Assembly: GCA_025210735.1 (NCBI GenBank)
Contig: JAOARD010000067.1
Span: 1-64,000, forward strand
From: Bacteroidales bacterium
Lineage (GTDB): Bacteria > Bacteroidota > Bacteroidia > Bacteroidales > UBA6680
DNA length: 64,000 nucleotides
Direction: 5' to 3'
In this document: positions 35,209-44,273 of the stretch, piece by piece
Position numbering within the stretch: position 1 is the stretch's first letter
Layout: every line of letters starts with the position of its first letter
Position numbers and translations under genes: made by a program
Notes under the pieces: model-generated
Told to the model about the DNA's origin: nothing
The model's input: only the letters and a program-made list of their open reading frames with translations
Database searches by the model: none

Positions 35209-36465
35209 TTACTCTATAATTTTCCCTTTAAGAATTACTGTATCTATAAGATTGCTTCCGTATGCGTATGGCATATACTCATAACTTGGAATATCCTTAG
35301 TTATATAAACATTAGCATACTTACCACGTGCTATTGAACCTACCTCCTCTTGTACGCCCATAGCATATGCTGTATTTATAGTTGTAGCATTAATAACCTC
35401 TTCTGGCAATAATCTCATCTTAACACAACCTAACGACATTACAAACTTCATATCGCCTGAAGGAGAACTACCAGGATTAAAGTCAGAAGCCATAGCCAAA
35501 GGCAAACCAGAATCAATCATCTTACGTGCCGGAGGATCAATCATACCTAAAAAGAATGCAGCACCAGGTAATAGTGTTGGCATAGTTTCAGAATCAAGAA
35601 GAGTTTTTATTTCGTCATCTCCAGTAAACTCAAGATGATCAACAGACAATGCATTATATTTCACTCCAACCTGAATACCTCCTGAATAATCAAGTTCATT
35701 TGCATGAATCTTAGGTCTCATTCCATATTTCATTGCTGCCATAAGTATTCTGTCAGTCTCTTCTACTGTAAAGAATCCTTTATCGCAGAAAACATCAACA
35801 TAATCTGCCAACTCTTCTGCTGCAACCATCGGAATCATCTCACTTATTATTAGATCTACATACTCCGATTGTCTGCCCTTATACTCTGCAGGAACAGCAT
35901 GGGCTCCTAGGAATGTTGACTTTATTATAATAGGTGTAGTCTCTCTAAGACGTTTTACAACACGCAACATCTTAATCTCATCTTCAACTGTAAGACCATA
36001 TCCACTCTTTATCTCAACAGCACCAGTACCAAGAGCTATAATCTCATTTATTCTCTCTAACGACTGCTCGTAAAGATCATCTTCAGATGTTTCGTGAAGC
36101 AATTTAGCTGAATTAAGGATACCTCCTCCTCGTTTCGCTATCTCTTCATACGATAATCCTTTTATTTTATCAGTATACTCAATCTCTCTGCTACCTGCAT
36201 AAACCAAATGTGTATGCGAATCACAATACGATGGAAAGACCATACGTCCCGTAGCATCAAGCTCTGTCAACACATCTGTATCCTCTAGACTCTCTATTTT
36301 AGATATCTCGTGCATCGAACCAAAATCAACAATCTTTTCATCATCAATCAATAAAAAAGCATTATCTATACAAGGAAGTTTAGCCATATCAGCACCGGCA
36401 ACCCATTTCTTTGGTTCATCTTCTACCTGAACCAACTTCTTAATATTCTTTATTAGTAGTCTCAT
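35209..36465 (-). CDS. hutI: Imidazolonepropionase
   Basis: 418 residues from the ATG at 36465 (the longer start at 36501 is a poor match). It belongs to the amidohydrolase superfamily. The metal HxH is in SHTHLVYAGSRE, and later ligands are in KIHANEL, VDHLEFT and SDFNPGSSP. It hydrolyses imidazolonepropionate to formiminoglutamate, the third step of histidine use, and feeds FtcD next door. hutH and hutU are not in this window. It is divergent from a YfcC-type transporter. Confidence 0.94.
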   Translation of the reverse strand: MRLLIKNIKKLVQVEDEPKKWVAGADMAKLPCIDNAFLLIDDEKIVDFGSMHEISKIESLEDTDVLTELDATGRMVFPSYCDSHTHLVYAGSREIEYTDKIKGLSYEEIAKRGGGILNSAKLLHETSEDDLYEQSLERINEIIALGTGAVEIKSGYGLTVEDEIKMLRVVKRLRETTPIIIKSTFLGAHAVPAEYKGRQSEYVDLIISEMIPMVAAEELADYVDVFCDKGFFTVEETDRILMAAMKYGMRPKIHANELDYSGGIQVGVKYNALSVDHLEFTGDDEIKTLLDSETMPTLLPGAAFFLGMIDPPARKMIDSGLPLAMASDFNPGSSPSGDMKFVMSLGCVKMRLLPEEVINATTINTAYAMGVQEEVGSIARGKYANVYITKDIPSYEYMPYAYGSNLIDTVILKGKIIE

Positions 36466-36752
36466 ATATTTTATTTTTTCTTTTCTCTTGTAAGAAGACA
36501 TAACATAATTCAGTTATTTGCTTATGTGCTAAAAATCTTTTCATGTTGTTTTATCTTCTCATTTTTTCGAACACCAAAAATACTAATTAATATGATTTAA
36601 GAATTATATGTGCAGAAAAAACCACTATATACAGACATATTAAAAAACAGCTTTGCACTTTTAATGTAATTCAATAACAGAACTGACAGATATTAATAGA
36701 TAATTAAACCAAATTTTAACAACTATACTCATCTCAAATGGTCATATTTTAT

Positions 36753-36760
36753 TTACTTTG
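36753..36760 (+). promoter_or_regulatory. Candidate -7 box for the YfcC-type gene
   Basis: TTACTTTG followed by C is one base off TAnnTTTG and sits 33 bases before the ATG. The 327-base divergent gap 36466-36792 has nothing else I can support; regulation of hutI and this transporter is probably divided here. Confidence 0.35.
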
Positions 36761-36792
36761 CACAGATTTTAACAGTAAACATATATTTTGAT

Positions 36793-38388
36793 ATGCTTAA
36801 GAAGATTCCACATACATATGTGATTGTGTTTTTTATAATTGTATTTGCAGGTATAATGACCTGGCTTATTCCGGGTGGGGAGTATGAGAGACAAATTGTA
36901 GAGGTCAATGGTGTAAACAGAACCATTATAGTAGATAACTCATTTCACTATGTTGACAGTGCTCCGCAGACTTGGCAGATATTCTCGGCTCTTTTTGATG
37001 GTTTTGTTGACAAGGCAGATATCATAGTCTTTATATTAATGATTGGTGGTGCTTTTTGGATTATGAATGACTCCAAAGCTATTGATGCCGGAATACTATC
37101 GTTTTTAAGATTCACACAAAAACTGGAACGGTACAAATTAATTAAGCGATTGGGCGTGAATAATATTATTCTTACGCTAATAATGCTTATGTTCAGTATA
37201 TTCGGTGCAACATTTGGTATGAGTGAAGAGACTATAGCATTTATTATTATTATAGTACCATTAGCAATATCAATGGGATATGACTCAATAACAGGGGCTG
37301 CAATTGTATTTGTTGCTGCCGGACTTGGTTTTGCAGGAGCAATATTAAACCCATTTACAATAGGTATTGCGCAAGGATTATCTGATCTTCCTCTATTCTC
37401 AGGTTTCGAATACAGATTATTTTGCTGGCTTATTATTAATATAGTAGGTATTGTTTATATATTAAGATATGCACGTAAAATCAAGCGTAATCCGGAAAAA
37501 TCGCTTGTAAGAGAAGAAGATAAATACTGGAGAGACAGAGGTACTGCTGACGCGGACAGCATCAAGTACCATACACCTGTATCTGCATGGGTTACATACG
37601 GTATTATTCTATCTGTACTTACAGTATGTTCGTTTATATTCCCTACAACTGAGATGAAGATAGGAAACAGTGCCTCGGTACTTCCTGTGATGCCGGTACT
37701 TGCAGGTCTGTTTGCTATTACAGGATTCTTTAGTCTTAGAAAAACCGTGCACTTCTTTATTCTTAATATACTAATGTTTACTATTCTGTTCCTTATTGTA
37801 GGTGTAATGGGATACGGATGGTATGTAATGGAGATTGCAACACTATTCTTTGGTATGGGGCTTGCAGCAGGTATTGCAATGAATTACAACCCGGACAGAA
37901 TTGTGAAACTATTCCTTGAAGGTGTAAAAGATATTCTTTCTGCCGCATTTATTGTTGGATTGGCAGGAGGTATTATAATTGTACTTCAGGAAGGAAAAAT
38001 TATTGATACAATACTACACTCATTATCATCGGCAATGGAAGGCTTTGGTAAGGTTACATCTGTTGGTATAATGTATATTATACAGAACTTTATTAACGTT
38101 ATTATACCATCAGGTTCAGCTAAAGCTGCTCTTACAATGCCAATTATGGCTCCTTTTTCTGATGTAATTGGTGTTTCGCGTCAGGCAACAGTTATGGCAT
38201 TCCAGTTTGGCGATGGTTTTACAAACATGATAACACCAACATCAGGAGTTCTTATAGGTGTACTTGGTGTTGCAAGAATACCATATGACAAGTGGGTAAA
38301 ATGGATTGGTCCACTTATGGCAGTAGCTATTATAATAGGTTTCTTACTACTTATTCCTACTGTTACAATGGATCTGAATGGCTTCTAA
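36793..38388 (+). CDS. YfcC-family basic amino-acid or dicarboxylate transporter
   Basis: A 531-residue inner-membrane protein with about 12 hydrophobic segments. It starts with TYVIVFFIIVFAGIMTWLIPGGEY and holds FGMSEETIAFIIIIVPLAIS in parts (SEETIAF), and PSGSAKAALTMPIMAPFSDV, marks of the YfcC/ArcD-like IT superfamily (DUF-type YfcC). Members are called basic amino-acid antiporters, though the substrate is weakly supported. The place beside hutI suggests histidine, glutamate or another product of amino-acid use, which is inference. Confidence 0.85.
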   Translation: MLKKIPHTYVIVFFIIVFAGIMTWLIPGGEYERQIVEVNGVNRTIIVDNSFHYVDSAPQTWQIFSALFDGFVDKADIIVFILMIGGAFWIMNDSKAIDAGILSFLRFTQKLERYKLIKRLGVNNIILTLIMLMFSIFGATFGMSEETIAFIIIIVPLAISMGYDSITGAAIVFVAAGLGFAGAILNPFTIGIAQGLSDLPLFSGFEYRLFCWLIINIVGIVYILRYARKIKRNPEKSLVREEDKYWRDRGTADADSIKYHTPVSAWVTYGIILSVLTVCSFIFPTTEMKIGNSASVLPVMPVLAGLFAITGFFSLRKTVHFFILNILMFTILFLIVGVMGYGWYVMEIATLFFGMGLAAGIAMNYNPDRIVKLFLEGVKDILSAAFIVGLAGGIIIVLQEGKIIDTILHSLSSAMEGFGKVTSVGIMYIIQNFINVIIPSGSAKAALTMPIMAPFSDVIGVSRQATVMAFQFGDGFTNMITPTSGVLIGVLGVARIPYDKWVKWIGPLMAVAIIIGFLLLIPTVTMDLNGF

Positions 38389-38417
38389 GATCAGGAAACA
38401 ACCATTATAATAATATA

Positions 38418-38448
38418 AAATCCTCGCTAAATGGCGGGGATTTCTGTT
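38418..38448 (+). terminator. Terminator of the YfcC-type gene
   Basis: Stem AAATCCTCGC with GCGGGGATTT (one G-T pair) and the tail CTGTTTTC, 29 bases after the stop. Confidence 0.65.
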
Positions 38449-38564
38449 TTCAGAGCTCTTTTTCATCTCTATAAAGCACCCTTTATTCCCATTTTCTTTG
38501 TCAGCATTTAATTTTTCCTATTTTTGTCAGAAGACAATTTTATAAAACCAAATATTTTCAAATC

Positions 38565-40295
38565 ATGAGAAAATTAATTTATTCGCTTGCATTAGGAGCT
38601 GCCATGCTTTTCAGCACTGCAAATTCTGATGCTTGTACAAACTATCTCATTACAAAAGGAGCTTCAACAGATGGTTCTGTAATGATTAGTTACGCGGCCG
38701 ACTCTCACGTACTTTATGGTGAGCTGTATTATCGTGCTGCTGCAAAATATCCTGCGGGAACAATGATTAAGGTATATGAGTGGGACACCGGAAAATACCT
38801 TGGTGAGATTGAGCAGGCAAGAGAGACTTATAATGTTGTAGGTAATGTAAATGAGTACAATGTTGCTATTGGCGAAACAACATATGGTGGACGTAAAGAG
38901 CTTGTTGATACAACTGGTCTTATAGATTACGGTAGTCTTATTTACTTCACTCTTCAGAGATCTAAATCAGCTCGTGAAGCTATTAAGGTTATGACTAATC
39001 TTGTTGCTGAGTGGGGTTACTACTCTTCAGGTGAGAGTTTCTCTATTGCAGATGGTAACGAGGCTTGGATTCTTGAGATGATTGGTAAAGGTCCTGGTGT
39101 AAAAGGCGCTAACTGGGTAGCAAGAAGAATTCCTGACGGATATGTATCAGGACACGCTAACCAGGCTCGTATTACAACATTCCCAAAGGCAAACGGAAAA
39201 ACATCTATTACAAACAAGAAGATACATAAGATTTTCAATCCTGAGGTTGAGTGTGTGTACTCTTATGATGTAATTAAGTTTGCTAAGAAAATGAACTATG
39301 TACCTAAAAAAATGAAGCACGAAGAGTTTAGTTTCTCTGATACTTATGCTCCGGTTGATTTTGGTGGTGCACGTTTCTGCGATATCCGTGTATGGTCTAT
39401 GTTTGATCAGGTAGTTGACGATATGGATCAGTACTGGGATTATGCAAAAGGAAACATTCAGTACGATGCTAATGGATATGCAACAAACCGTATGCCTCTT
39501 TGGGTTAAGCCTAAGAGAAAAGTATCTGTACAGGATATGATGCACTTTATGCGTAACCACCTTGAGGGTACTGAGCTTGATATGACAAAAGATCCGGGTG
39601 CTGGTCCGTTTGGTGTACCTTACCGTTGGAGACCAATGACATGGGATTATAATGGTAAAAAATACTGTAACGAGCGTGCTACAGGAACACAGCAAACTGC
39701 ATTCTCATTCATAGCTCAGTTACGTGCTGATCTTCCAAGAGAGATTGGTTGTTTGAATTGGTTTAGCGTTGGAAATGCTTCTACAGCTGTTTATGTACCT
39801 ATCTACGCAAGTATAACTGAGATTCCAGAGACATTTAAGGTTGGAAATGGTGATATGCTAACATACTCTCCTACTTCTGCATTCTGGACATTCAGTAAAG
39901 TAACAAACTTTGCATACCTACGTTGGAGCTATATGTACAAAGATATTCAGAACCTTCAGGATATGCTTGAGACTTCATTTGTTAAGAAAACTGCTGAGGT
40001 AGATGCTAAAGCAAAATCTCTTCTTGCAAACAACAAAGCAGATGCTATCAAGTTTCTTAACCAGTATTCTGGACAGGTTGCAAACAGCACTACTGAAAGA
40101 TGGCAAGAGCTATTCGAGTTCCTTCTTGTTAAGTACATTGATGGTAATATCAAACAAGAGAAGAACGGTAAATTCACTAAAACAGAGTTCAACAATCCTG
40201 CATGGCCATCACAGCCAGGTTACGATGATGAGTGGAAACGTCGTGTTGTAGAAAAAGTTGGTCACTTAAAAGAGGTAAAAGAGTCTAAGCACTAA
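38565..40295 (+). CDS. C69-family dipeptidase
   Basis: 576 residues. A signal peptide ends just before C24 (TANSDA then CTNYLITKGAS). In this family the new N-terminal Cys is the nucleophile of an Ntn-hydrolase fold, and CTN is the known start. DGSVMISYAADS follows, and SIADGNEAWILEMIGKGPG appears later. It cleaves dipeptides, probably in the periplasm, which fits the neighbouring amino-acid genes. Codons such as GGT, CGT and AAC are used more than in neighbouring genes, hinting at strong expression. Confidence 0.9.
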   Translation: MRKLIYSLALGAAMLFSTANSDACTNYLITKGASTDGSVMISYAADSHVLYGELYYRAAAKYPAGTMIKVYEWDTGKYLGEIEQARETYNVVGNVNEYNVAIGETTYGGRKELVDTTGLIDYGSLIYFTLQRSKSAREAIKVMTNLVAEWGYYSSGESFSIADGNEAWILEMIGKGPGVKGANWVARRIPDGYVSGHANQARITTFPKANGKTSITNKKIHKIFNPEVECVYSYDVIKFAKKMNYVPKKMKHEEFSFSDTYAPVDFGGARFCDIRVWSMFDQVVDDMDQYWDYAKGNIQYDANGYATNRMPLWVKPKRKVSVQDMMHFMRNHLEGTELDMTKDPGAGPFGVPYRWRPMTWDYNGKKYCNERATGTQQTAFSFIAQLRADLPREIGCLNWFSVGNASTAVYVPIYASITEIPETFKVGNGDMLTYSPTSAFWTFSKVTNFAYLRWSYMYKDIQNLQDMLETSFVKKTAEVDAKAKSLLANNKADAIKFLNQYSGQVANSTTERWQELFEFLLVKYIDGNIKQEKNGKFTKTEFNNPAWPSQPGYDDEWKRRVVEKVGHLKEVKESKH

Positions 40296-40319
40296 TCAAC
40301 CTTTTTAATAAAATATATA

Positions 40320-40355
40320 AGGGCTGTTTCAAATATGAAACAGCCCTTTTTTTCT
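40320..40355 (+). terminator. Terminator of the dipeptidase gene
   Basis: 10-base stem GGGCTGTTTC (40321-40330) and GAAACAGCCC (40337-40346) followed by T7. Confidence 0.92.
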
Positions 40356-40481
40356 CTCATCCTTATAAACCATGCTGTTTATACACATAACACAAACACT
40401 AATCTACTTCTTTAACATCTTTATTTACAATCATCTGATTATTATTTACTATATTTAATAGAGCAACAAAAACATAAACAG

Positions 40482-41897
40482 ATGAAGAGATTCAATTTAA
40501 TTCCAATGTTCATCTCAGTTATAATAATAACTATGCTGGGTTGCAACAGTACAGAGACAAAAACCAGAACCAGTGCTAACTTTATTAATTTAACCGACAT
40601 CCACTTTACTCCATTCTTTGACGCTGACATTGTTGGTAGCTTGAATACTTATCCTACTGAGAAATGGGATAGTATATTTAAGAGTAGTAAAAAGAATCAT
40701 TTGAGTGAGTACAATCATGAAACCAATTACGATCTGCTTGACAAAACGCTTAATGCAATGAAAGCCGAAACAGACAATCCTGACTTTATTATCCTCACAG
40801 GTGATTATATATGTCATGACTTCGGCAAAATTTACAGAGAACAAACATCAATTATGAGTTACGAAGATCTGCATGCGTTTATCATGAAAACAATAACATA
40901 TGTAACACATAAGATAAGAGATAAGTTTCCTGAATCTATAATTATTCCAACATTTGGAAATAACGATTCATATTGTGGAGATTATCATCTGAAGAACGAA
41001 GGAAAATTCCTCAATGATTTCAGCGAATTATATGAACCAATATTAGGGTTGGCCTTACCGGAGGAAGAGGCTGAAAACCTAAGAAAACATGGCTATTTCT
41101 GCATTAAGAATCCGGATAATAATAAACACAAAATTATTGGGCTAAACTCAATATATATGTCAGTTAAATATTTTAACGATAGCCATCCGTGGAACTGTAA
41201 CTGTACAGATCATAATGTAAATCAGGATAGCCTTGTTGATATGCAGTTTGCATGGTTTACAGAACATCTTGAACAGAGCAAAAAAAATGGCGAAAAGGTA
41301 TGGGTTATAACCCATATACCTCCGGGTGTTAATGTATACAAGACTATACATGAAAACAATCCAAAAAAACCTCTTGAGGCCTATCTGTACTGGAAAGACG
41401 AATACAATGATCAATACATGAATATTCTTGACAAATATTCAGATATTATATTCACAACAATGGCAGGTCATACACACATGGATGACTTTAAGATACACCA
41501 TACAGCAACATCAACATCTGCTATACATATAAGTCCGTCTATAAGTCCGGTATTTGGTAATAATCCGGCATTTCAGATTGTAGAGTACAATAGAAATAAT
41601 GCCAATTTTACCGATTATACTACATATTATATTGATCTTGAGAAAGCAGATAAAGCTAAATGGAAAGAGGAGTACAGGTTTACAGAATCGTACCCTGTAA
41701 AAGATATGAGTGCTTATGGTTACGACAGCCTGTTTGTATATATCTGTAATAACGACAAATACTTTAACAATTACGCTAAACACTACGGAGCAAGCAGTAC
41801 ACATGCCACACAAATAAGCCATGGCAACTGGGCGTGGTATAACTGTGGTATATCCTCTACCTTACCAAATCAGTACGAGAGTTGTGTAAAACACTAA
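40482..41897 (+). CDS. Lipoprotein metallophosphoesterase (acid sphingomyelinase-like)
   Basis: 471 residues. MLGC is the lipobox. The calcineurin-like metal motifs are all visible: LTDIHF, ILTGDYICHDF, FGNNDSYCGDYH, VITHIPPG and AGHTHMDDF. The order and GNND resemble the acid sphingomyelinase-like branch more than purple acid phosphatase. It should hydrolyse a phosphodiester or phosphomonoester outside the cytoplasm; a sphingolipid substrate is possible in Bacteroidota, which make sphingolipids, but is not shown. Monocistronic. Confidence 0.87.
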   Translation: MKRFNLIPMFISVIIITMLGCNSTETKTRTSANFINLTDIHFTPFFDADIVGSLNTYPTEKWDSIFKSSKKNHLSEYNHETNYDLLDKTLNAMKAETDNPDFIILTGDYICHDFGKIYREQTSIMSYEDLHAFIMKTITYVTHKIRDKFPESIIIPTFGNNDSYCGDYHLKNEGKFLNDFSELYEPILGLALPEEEAENLRKHGYFCIKNPDNNKHKIIGLNSIYMSVKYFNDSHPWNCNCTDHNVNQDSLVDMQFAWFTEHLEQSKKNGEKVWVITHIPPGVNVYKTIHENNPKKPLEAYLYWKDEYNDQYMNILDKYSDIIFTTMAGHTHMDDFKIHHTATSTSAIHISPSISPVFGNNPAFQIVEYNRNNANFTDYTTYYIDLEKADKAKWKEEYRFTESYPVKDMSAYGYDSLFVYICNNDKYFNNYAKHYGASSTHATQISHGNWAWYNCGISSTLPNQYESCVKH

Positions 41898-41906
41898 CCA
41901 TATAAA

Positions 41907-41943
41907 ACAAGTCCGGACAGATTATCTGACCGGACTTGTTTTC
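41907..41943 (+). terminator. Terminator of the phosphoesterase gene, convergent side
   Basis: Stem ACAAGTCCGG and CCGGACTTGT (41930-41939), then TTTT. An inner CAGAT/ATCTG stem extends it. Convergent with the ATP-grasp gene beginning at 42980. Confidence 0.85.
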
Positions 41944-41984
41944 AACCCCAATTATCTCATTAGACTCTGCTATGCATCATCAAA

Positions 41985-42980
41985 TTAATTCATTTTTACT
42001 CTGCGCTTCCCTTCACCTAGTAACAGATTTGTAATTGCTGAAGATATCTTACCATCAGATAATCTATCTAGCCAAAAGAACTCACCTACAGGGTTAACTT
42101 CAAGGAACACATACTCACCATCTGGTGTAAGTATAAGATCCATTGCACCATAGTTTAATTTCAGCTTATCCATAAGCATCAATAACTTCTCATTTAAATC
42201 ATCCGGTAGTTCGCACGGAACCCAGTCGTTAATTAAACTCACACCCTCTTTACGCCAGTCGTCCTTTGATCCATCAAGCTTCTGCGAGTCTATTGAGAAA
42301 GGGAATATTTTATCACCCACTATAGTTACACGTAGCTCAACCTCCTTATCTATCTTCTCCTGAAATTTCATAGGACTGTTCTGAAGCTCCTCAAGATTTT
42401 CAAAGTGCTCAGGTTTCATTGTATTTGTAAACACAACATTCTCAACTCCTTCATCGTAAATAGCAAACGATGTCTGCATTTTAGAGATGATACCAGACTC
42501 ATTATCTGCATTAAATTTACGCAGATCATCGGCGTTATTTGTTACCAGTGTGTTTGGTATTCTTAATCCGCACTCTCTGGCTATCTGAAGCTGTAAGTGC
42601 TTATCTGATGTCCTGCGCACATTTCTATAGTCGTCAAGTTTAAACACAGGTGTTGTTTCAAGTATCCCCAATAGTGTTCTTTTAGACTCCTCTAGTATTG
42701 GCTCACGATACATCTCAGGTATCTCTCTGTCAAGAGCGTGTCCAAGATAAAAGCGTCTGTACCAGATACTCTCAAATTCATCTAACAGATGTTTTTTTCC
42801 ATCGCGTTCAACATAACTGCAAATCTCATTGTCAGAAATAAACTGCGATACAGAAATCTTTGAAGGAAAAATATCGCTATCAAAGCGAAATACCTCAGCT
42901 CCCTGCTCTTCAAGCTGCTTTGTTACAGTCTCAATACTGTAATTATCATTCTGGTGTGTAATTATCAATACCTTTTTCAT
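41985..42980 (-). CDS. Graspetide (microviridin-type) ATP-grasp ligase, second unit
   Basis: 331 residues. It begins KKVLIITHQNDNYSIETV, the MvdC/MvdD-type start. The ATP-grasp core shows the substrate-positive KMQTSFAIYDEG, the nucleotide lid region and the metal-binding EVNPVGEFFWLD near 290. Such ligases activate side-chain carboxylates with ATP to make omega-ester or omega-amide rings in precursor peptides with a PFFARFL-type leader. Which of the two ligases makes esters and which makes the amide cannot be decided from motifs alone. It lies after a terminator and has its own leader (43018-43072) related to that of the precursor unit. Confidence 0.92.
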   Translation of the reverse strand: MKKVLIITHQNDNYSIETVTKQLEEQGAEVFRFDSDIFPSKISVSQFISDNEICSYVERDGKKHLLDEFESIWYRRFYLGHALDREIPEMYREPILEESKRTLLGILETTPVFKLDDYRNVRRTSDKHLQLQIARECGLRIPNTLVTNNADDLRKFNADNESGIISKMQTSFAIYDEGVENVVFTNTMKPEHFENLEELQNSPMKFQEKIDKEVELRVTIVGDKIFPFSIDSQKLDGSKDDWRKEGVSLINDWVPCELPDDLNEKLLMLMDKLKLNYGAMDLILTPDGEYVFLEVNPVGEFFWLDRLSDGKISSAITNLLLGEGKRRVKMN

Positions 42981-42996
42981 TGTCTAAATTTGTTTC

Positions 42997-43065
42997 TTAC
43001 ATATGTAACCACGCGTTATAATCATTCTGGTATGTACGAATGACTATTCTCATGCTCAGTTTCAT
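42997..43065 (-). CDS. Possible 22-residue leader peptide
   Basis: ATG to TAA, 22 codons, ending 16 bases before the ligase ATG. From its second Met the peptide (MRIVIRTYQNDYNAWLHM) lines up without gaps with the start of a 31-residue ORF at 44633-44728 (MRKNSCTHENEYYA): T, N, D/E, Y and A are shared. The match could equally reflect a conserved DNA or RNA element. No known family. Confidence 0.3.
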   Translation of the reverse strand: MKLSMRIVIRTYQNDYNAWLHM

Positions 43066-43072
43066 ATAAGTT
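43018..43072 (-). promoter_or_regulatory. Leader element, copy 1 (upstream of second ligase)
   Basis: Shares about 70% identity with 44690-44749, same strand, with the common segment ATATGAAAC(T)GAGCATGAGAA and a CATTC/GAATG stem. It starts right after the terminator of the precursor unit. No promoter box of the TAnnTTTG type is visible in front of this copy, so readthrough may be needed. Confidence 0.6.
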
Positions 43073-43130
43073 GAAAAAAGAGCCGGTTTAAACCTATCTG
43101 TCCGATAAACATATTCAGTAATACCGGCTC
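43073..43130 (-). terminator. Terminator of the precursor-ligase unit
   Basis: 8-base stem GAGCCGGT (43080-43087) and ACCGGCTC (43123-43130) with a 35-base loop, followed on the minus strand by TTTTTTC. It ends the unit 44534-43233. Confidence 0.8.
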
Positions 43131-43232
43131 ATAACCATACTTAAAATAATCTTTTCAATAGAGACATCCATACAGATAACAGATCCCGTGTGTTAATTGC
43201 TCCATTATCATGGATGCCTCTTATTTATATCT

Positions 43233-44225
43233 CTATTCAGTCTGCAACGACCTATCTTTTATTTTTCTATCAATTGTTTCAGCAATTGCTTTTGATATTG
43301 GTAAATCCAGATACATCTCAAGCATTCCCCACTCTCCTACCGGGTTAACCTCCAGATACACAAACTCACCATCATTAGTCTCTACAATATCAATTGCACC
43401 AAAACTAAGGTTCATGTTACTCATCATCCTGCATATCTTTGCCTGCAGATCAGCAGGTAAAGTTCCGTTATTCCACTCAACACTTCTGTTGCTTTTTATA
43501 TCAGGACTATCACTTGCAACAGTATCATTATCAATTCTGCCACAATAAAATTTACCATCAACATAAATAACACGATACTCTGCTTTTTTAGTTATCTCCT
43601 CCTGAAATATCATTGGGCTGTAACGTACAGAATCCAATCCTTCAATATCGCTCTCTTCAATCTTACTTGTTCTGAACTCAGGACCATTTCCTGACATACT
43701 CACAGACAATACCGTCTGCATTTTAGCAATCATATTGCCATTTACCTTATTAAAAAATCTTGTAATTCGTTCAGGATTATTAGACACCAGTGTCTCCGGC
43801 ATTAGGATATTCTCCTTTACAGCCTCCTCCATCTGATACAACTTATTCTGTGCTTTATAAACGTCTGAGGGATTATCCATCCAACATGTTTTGTCTAACG
43901 TATCAAGATAGTTATTAAAATGAGTTGAAGATTCATTTGCACAGTACGCTCTGTACTCTGGATCAAGATCATCCGGTAATTTTGGCGACCATATTCTACG
44001 CAACCATATACCTTTTATATCTGAAGCATCTATATCTTCCCCCTCTACTGTTATTACCTTCTTTATCCCAGTCTCTGTTTCTCTGTAAAAATCAACACTC
44101 AACTGCGATGGATACATATCCGTATCAATCCTCACAGCTCTGTAACCCATCTGTTTCAGATGTTTCTGTACATTATCAATTGTATAATAATCGCCGCTAT
44201 GCGATAAAAGCAAAATAGTATCCAT
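43233..44225 (-). CDS. Graspetide (microviridin-type) ATP-grasp ligase, first unit
   Basis: 330 residues from the ATG at 44225; the start DTILLLSHSGDYYTIDNV matches the MvdC/MdnB-type opening. A longer frame begins at 44273, directly after the precursor stop, but its first 16 codons are the hairpin 44243-44264. The ATP-grasp core shows AKMQTVLSVSMSG and the metal-binding EVNPVGEWGML. It is about one third identical to the other ligase by eye. It should close lactone or lactam rings on the precursor encoded just upstream. Confidence 0.92.
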   Translation of the reverse strand: MDTILLLSHSGDYYTIDNVQKHLKQMGYRAVRIDTDMYPSQLSVDFYRETETGIKKVITVEGEDIDASDIKGIWLRRIWSPKLPDDLDPEYRAYCANESSTHFNNYLDTLDKTCWMDNPSDVYKAQNKLYQMEEAVKENILMPETLVSNNPERITRFFNKVNGNMIAKMQTVLSVSMSGNGPEFRTSKIEESDIEGLDSVRYSPMIFQEEITKKAEYRVIYVDGKFYCGRIDNDTVASDSPDIKSNRSVEWNNGTLPADLQAKICRMMSNMNLSFGAIDIVETNDGEFVYLEVNPVGEWGMLEMYLDLPISKAIAETIDRKIKDRSLQTE

Positions 44226-44242
44226 AAATTTTGAGTTAGAAA

Positions 44243-44264
44243 GACCGGTGACAAAGCACCGGTC
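44243..44264 (-). terminator. Hairpin between precursor and ligase genes (attenuator)
   Basis: Perfect 8-base stem GACCGGTG (44243-44250) and CACCGGTC (44257-44264), loop of 6, followed on the minus strand by TTTCT. It lies between the precursor stop (44274) and the ligase ATG (44225). Weak T-run suggests partial termination or 3' end protection, raising precursor over enzyme. Confidence 0.6.
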
Positions 44265-44273
44265 AAGAATCAT

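Noticed and set aside
44226..44273. N-terminal extension of the first ATP-grasp ligase
   Set aside because: The 16 extra codons are made by the 8-base hairpin, and the family start fits the ATG at 44225.
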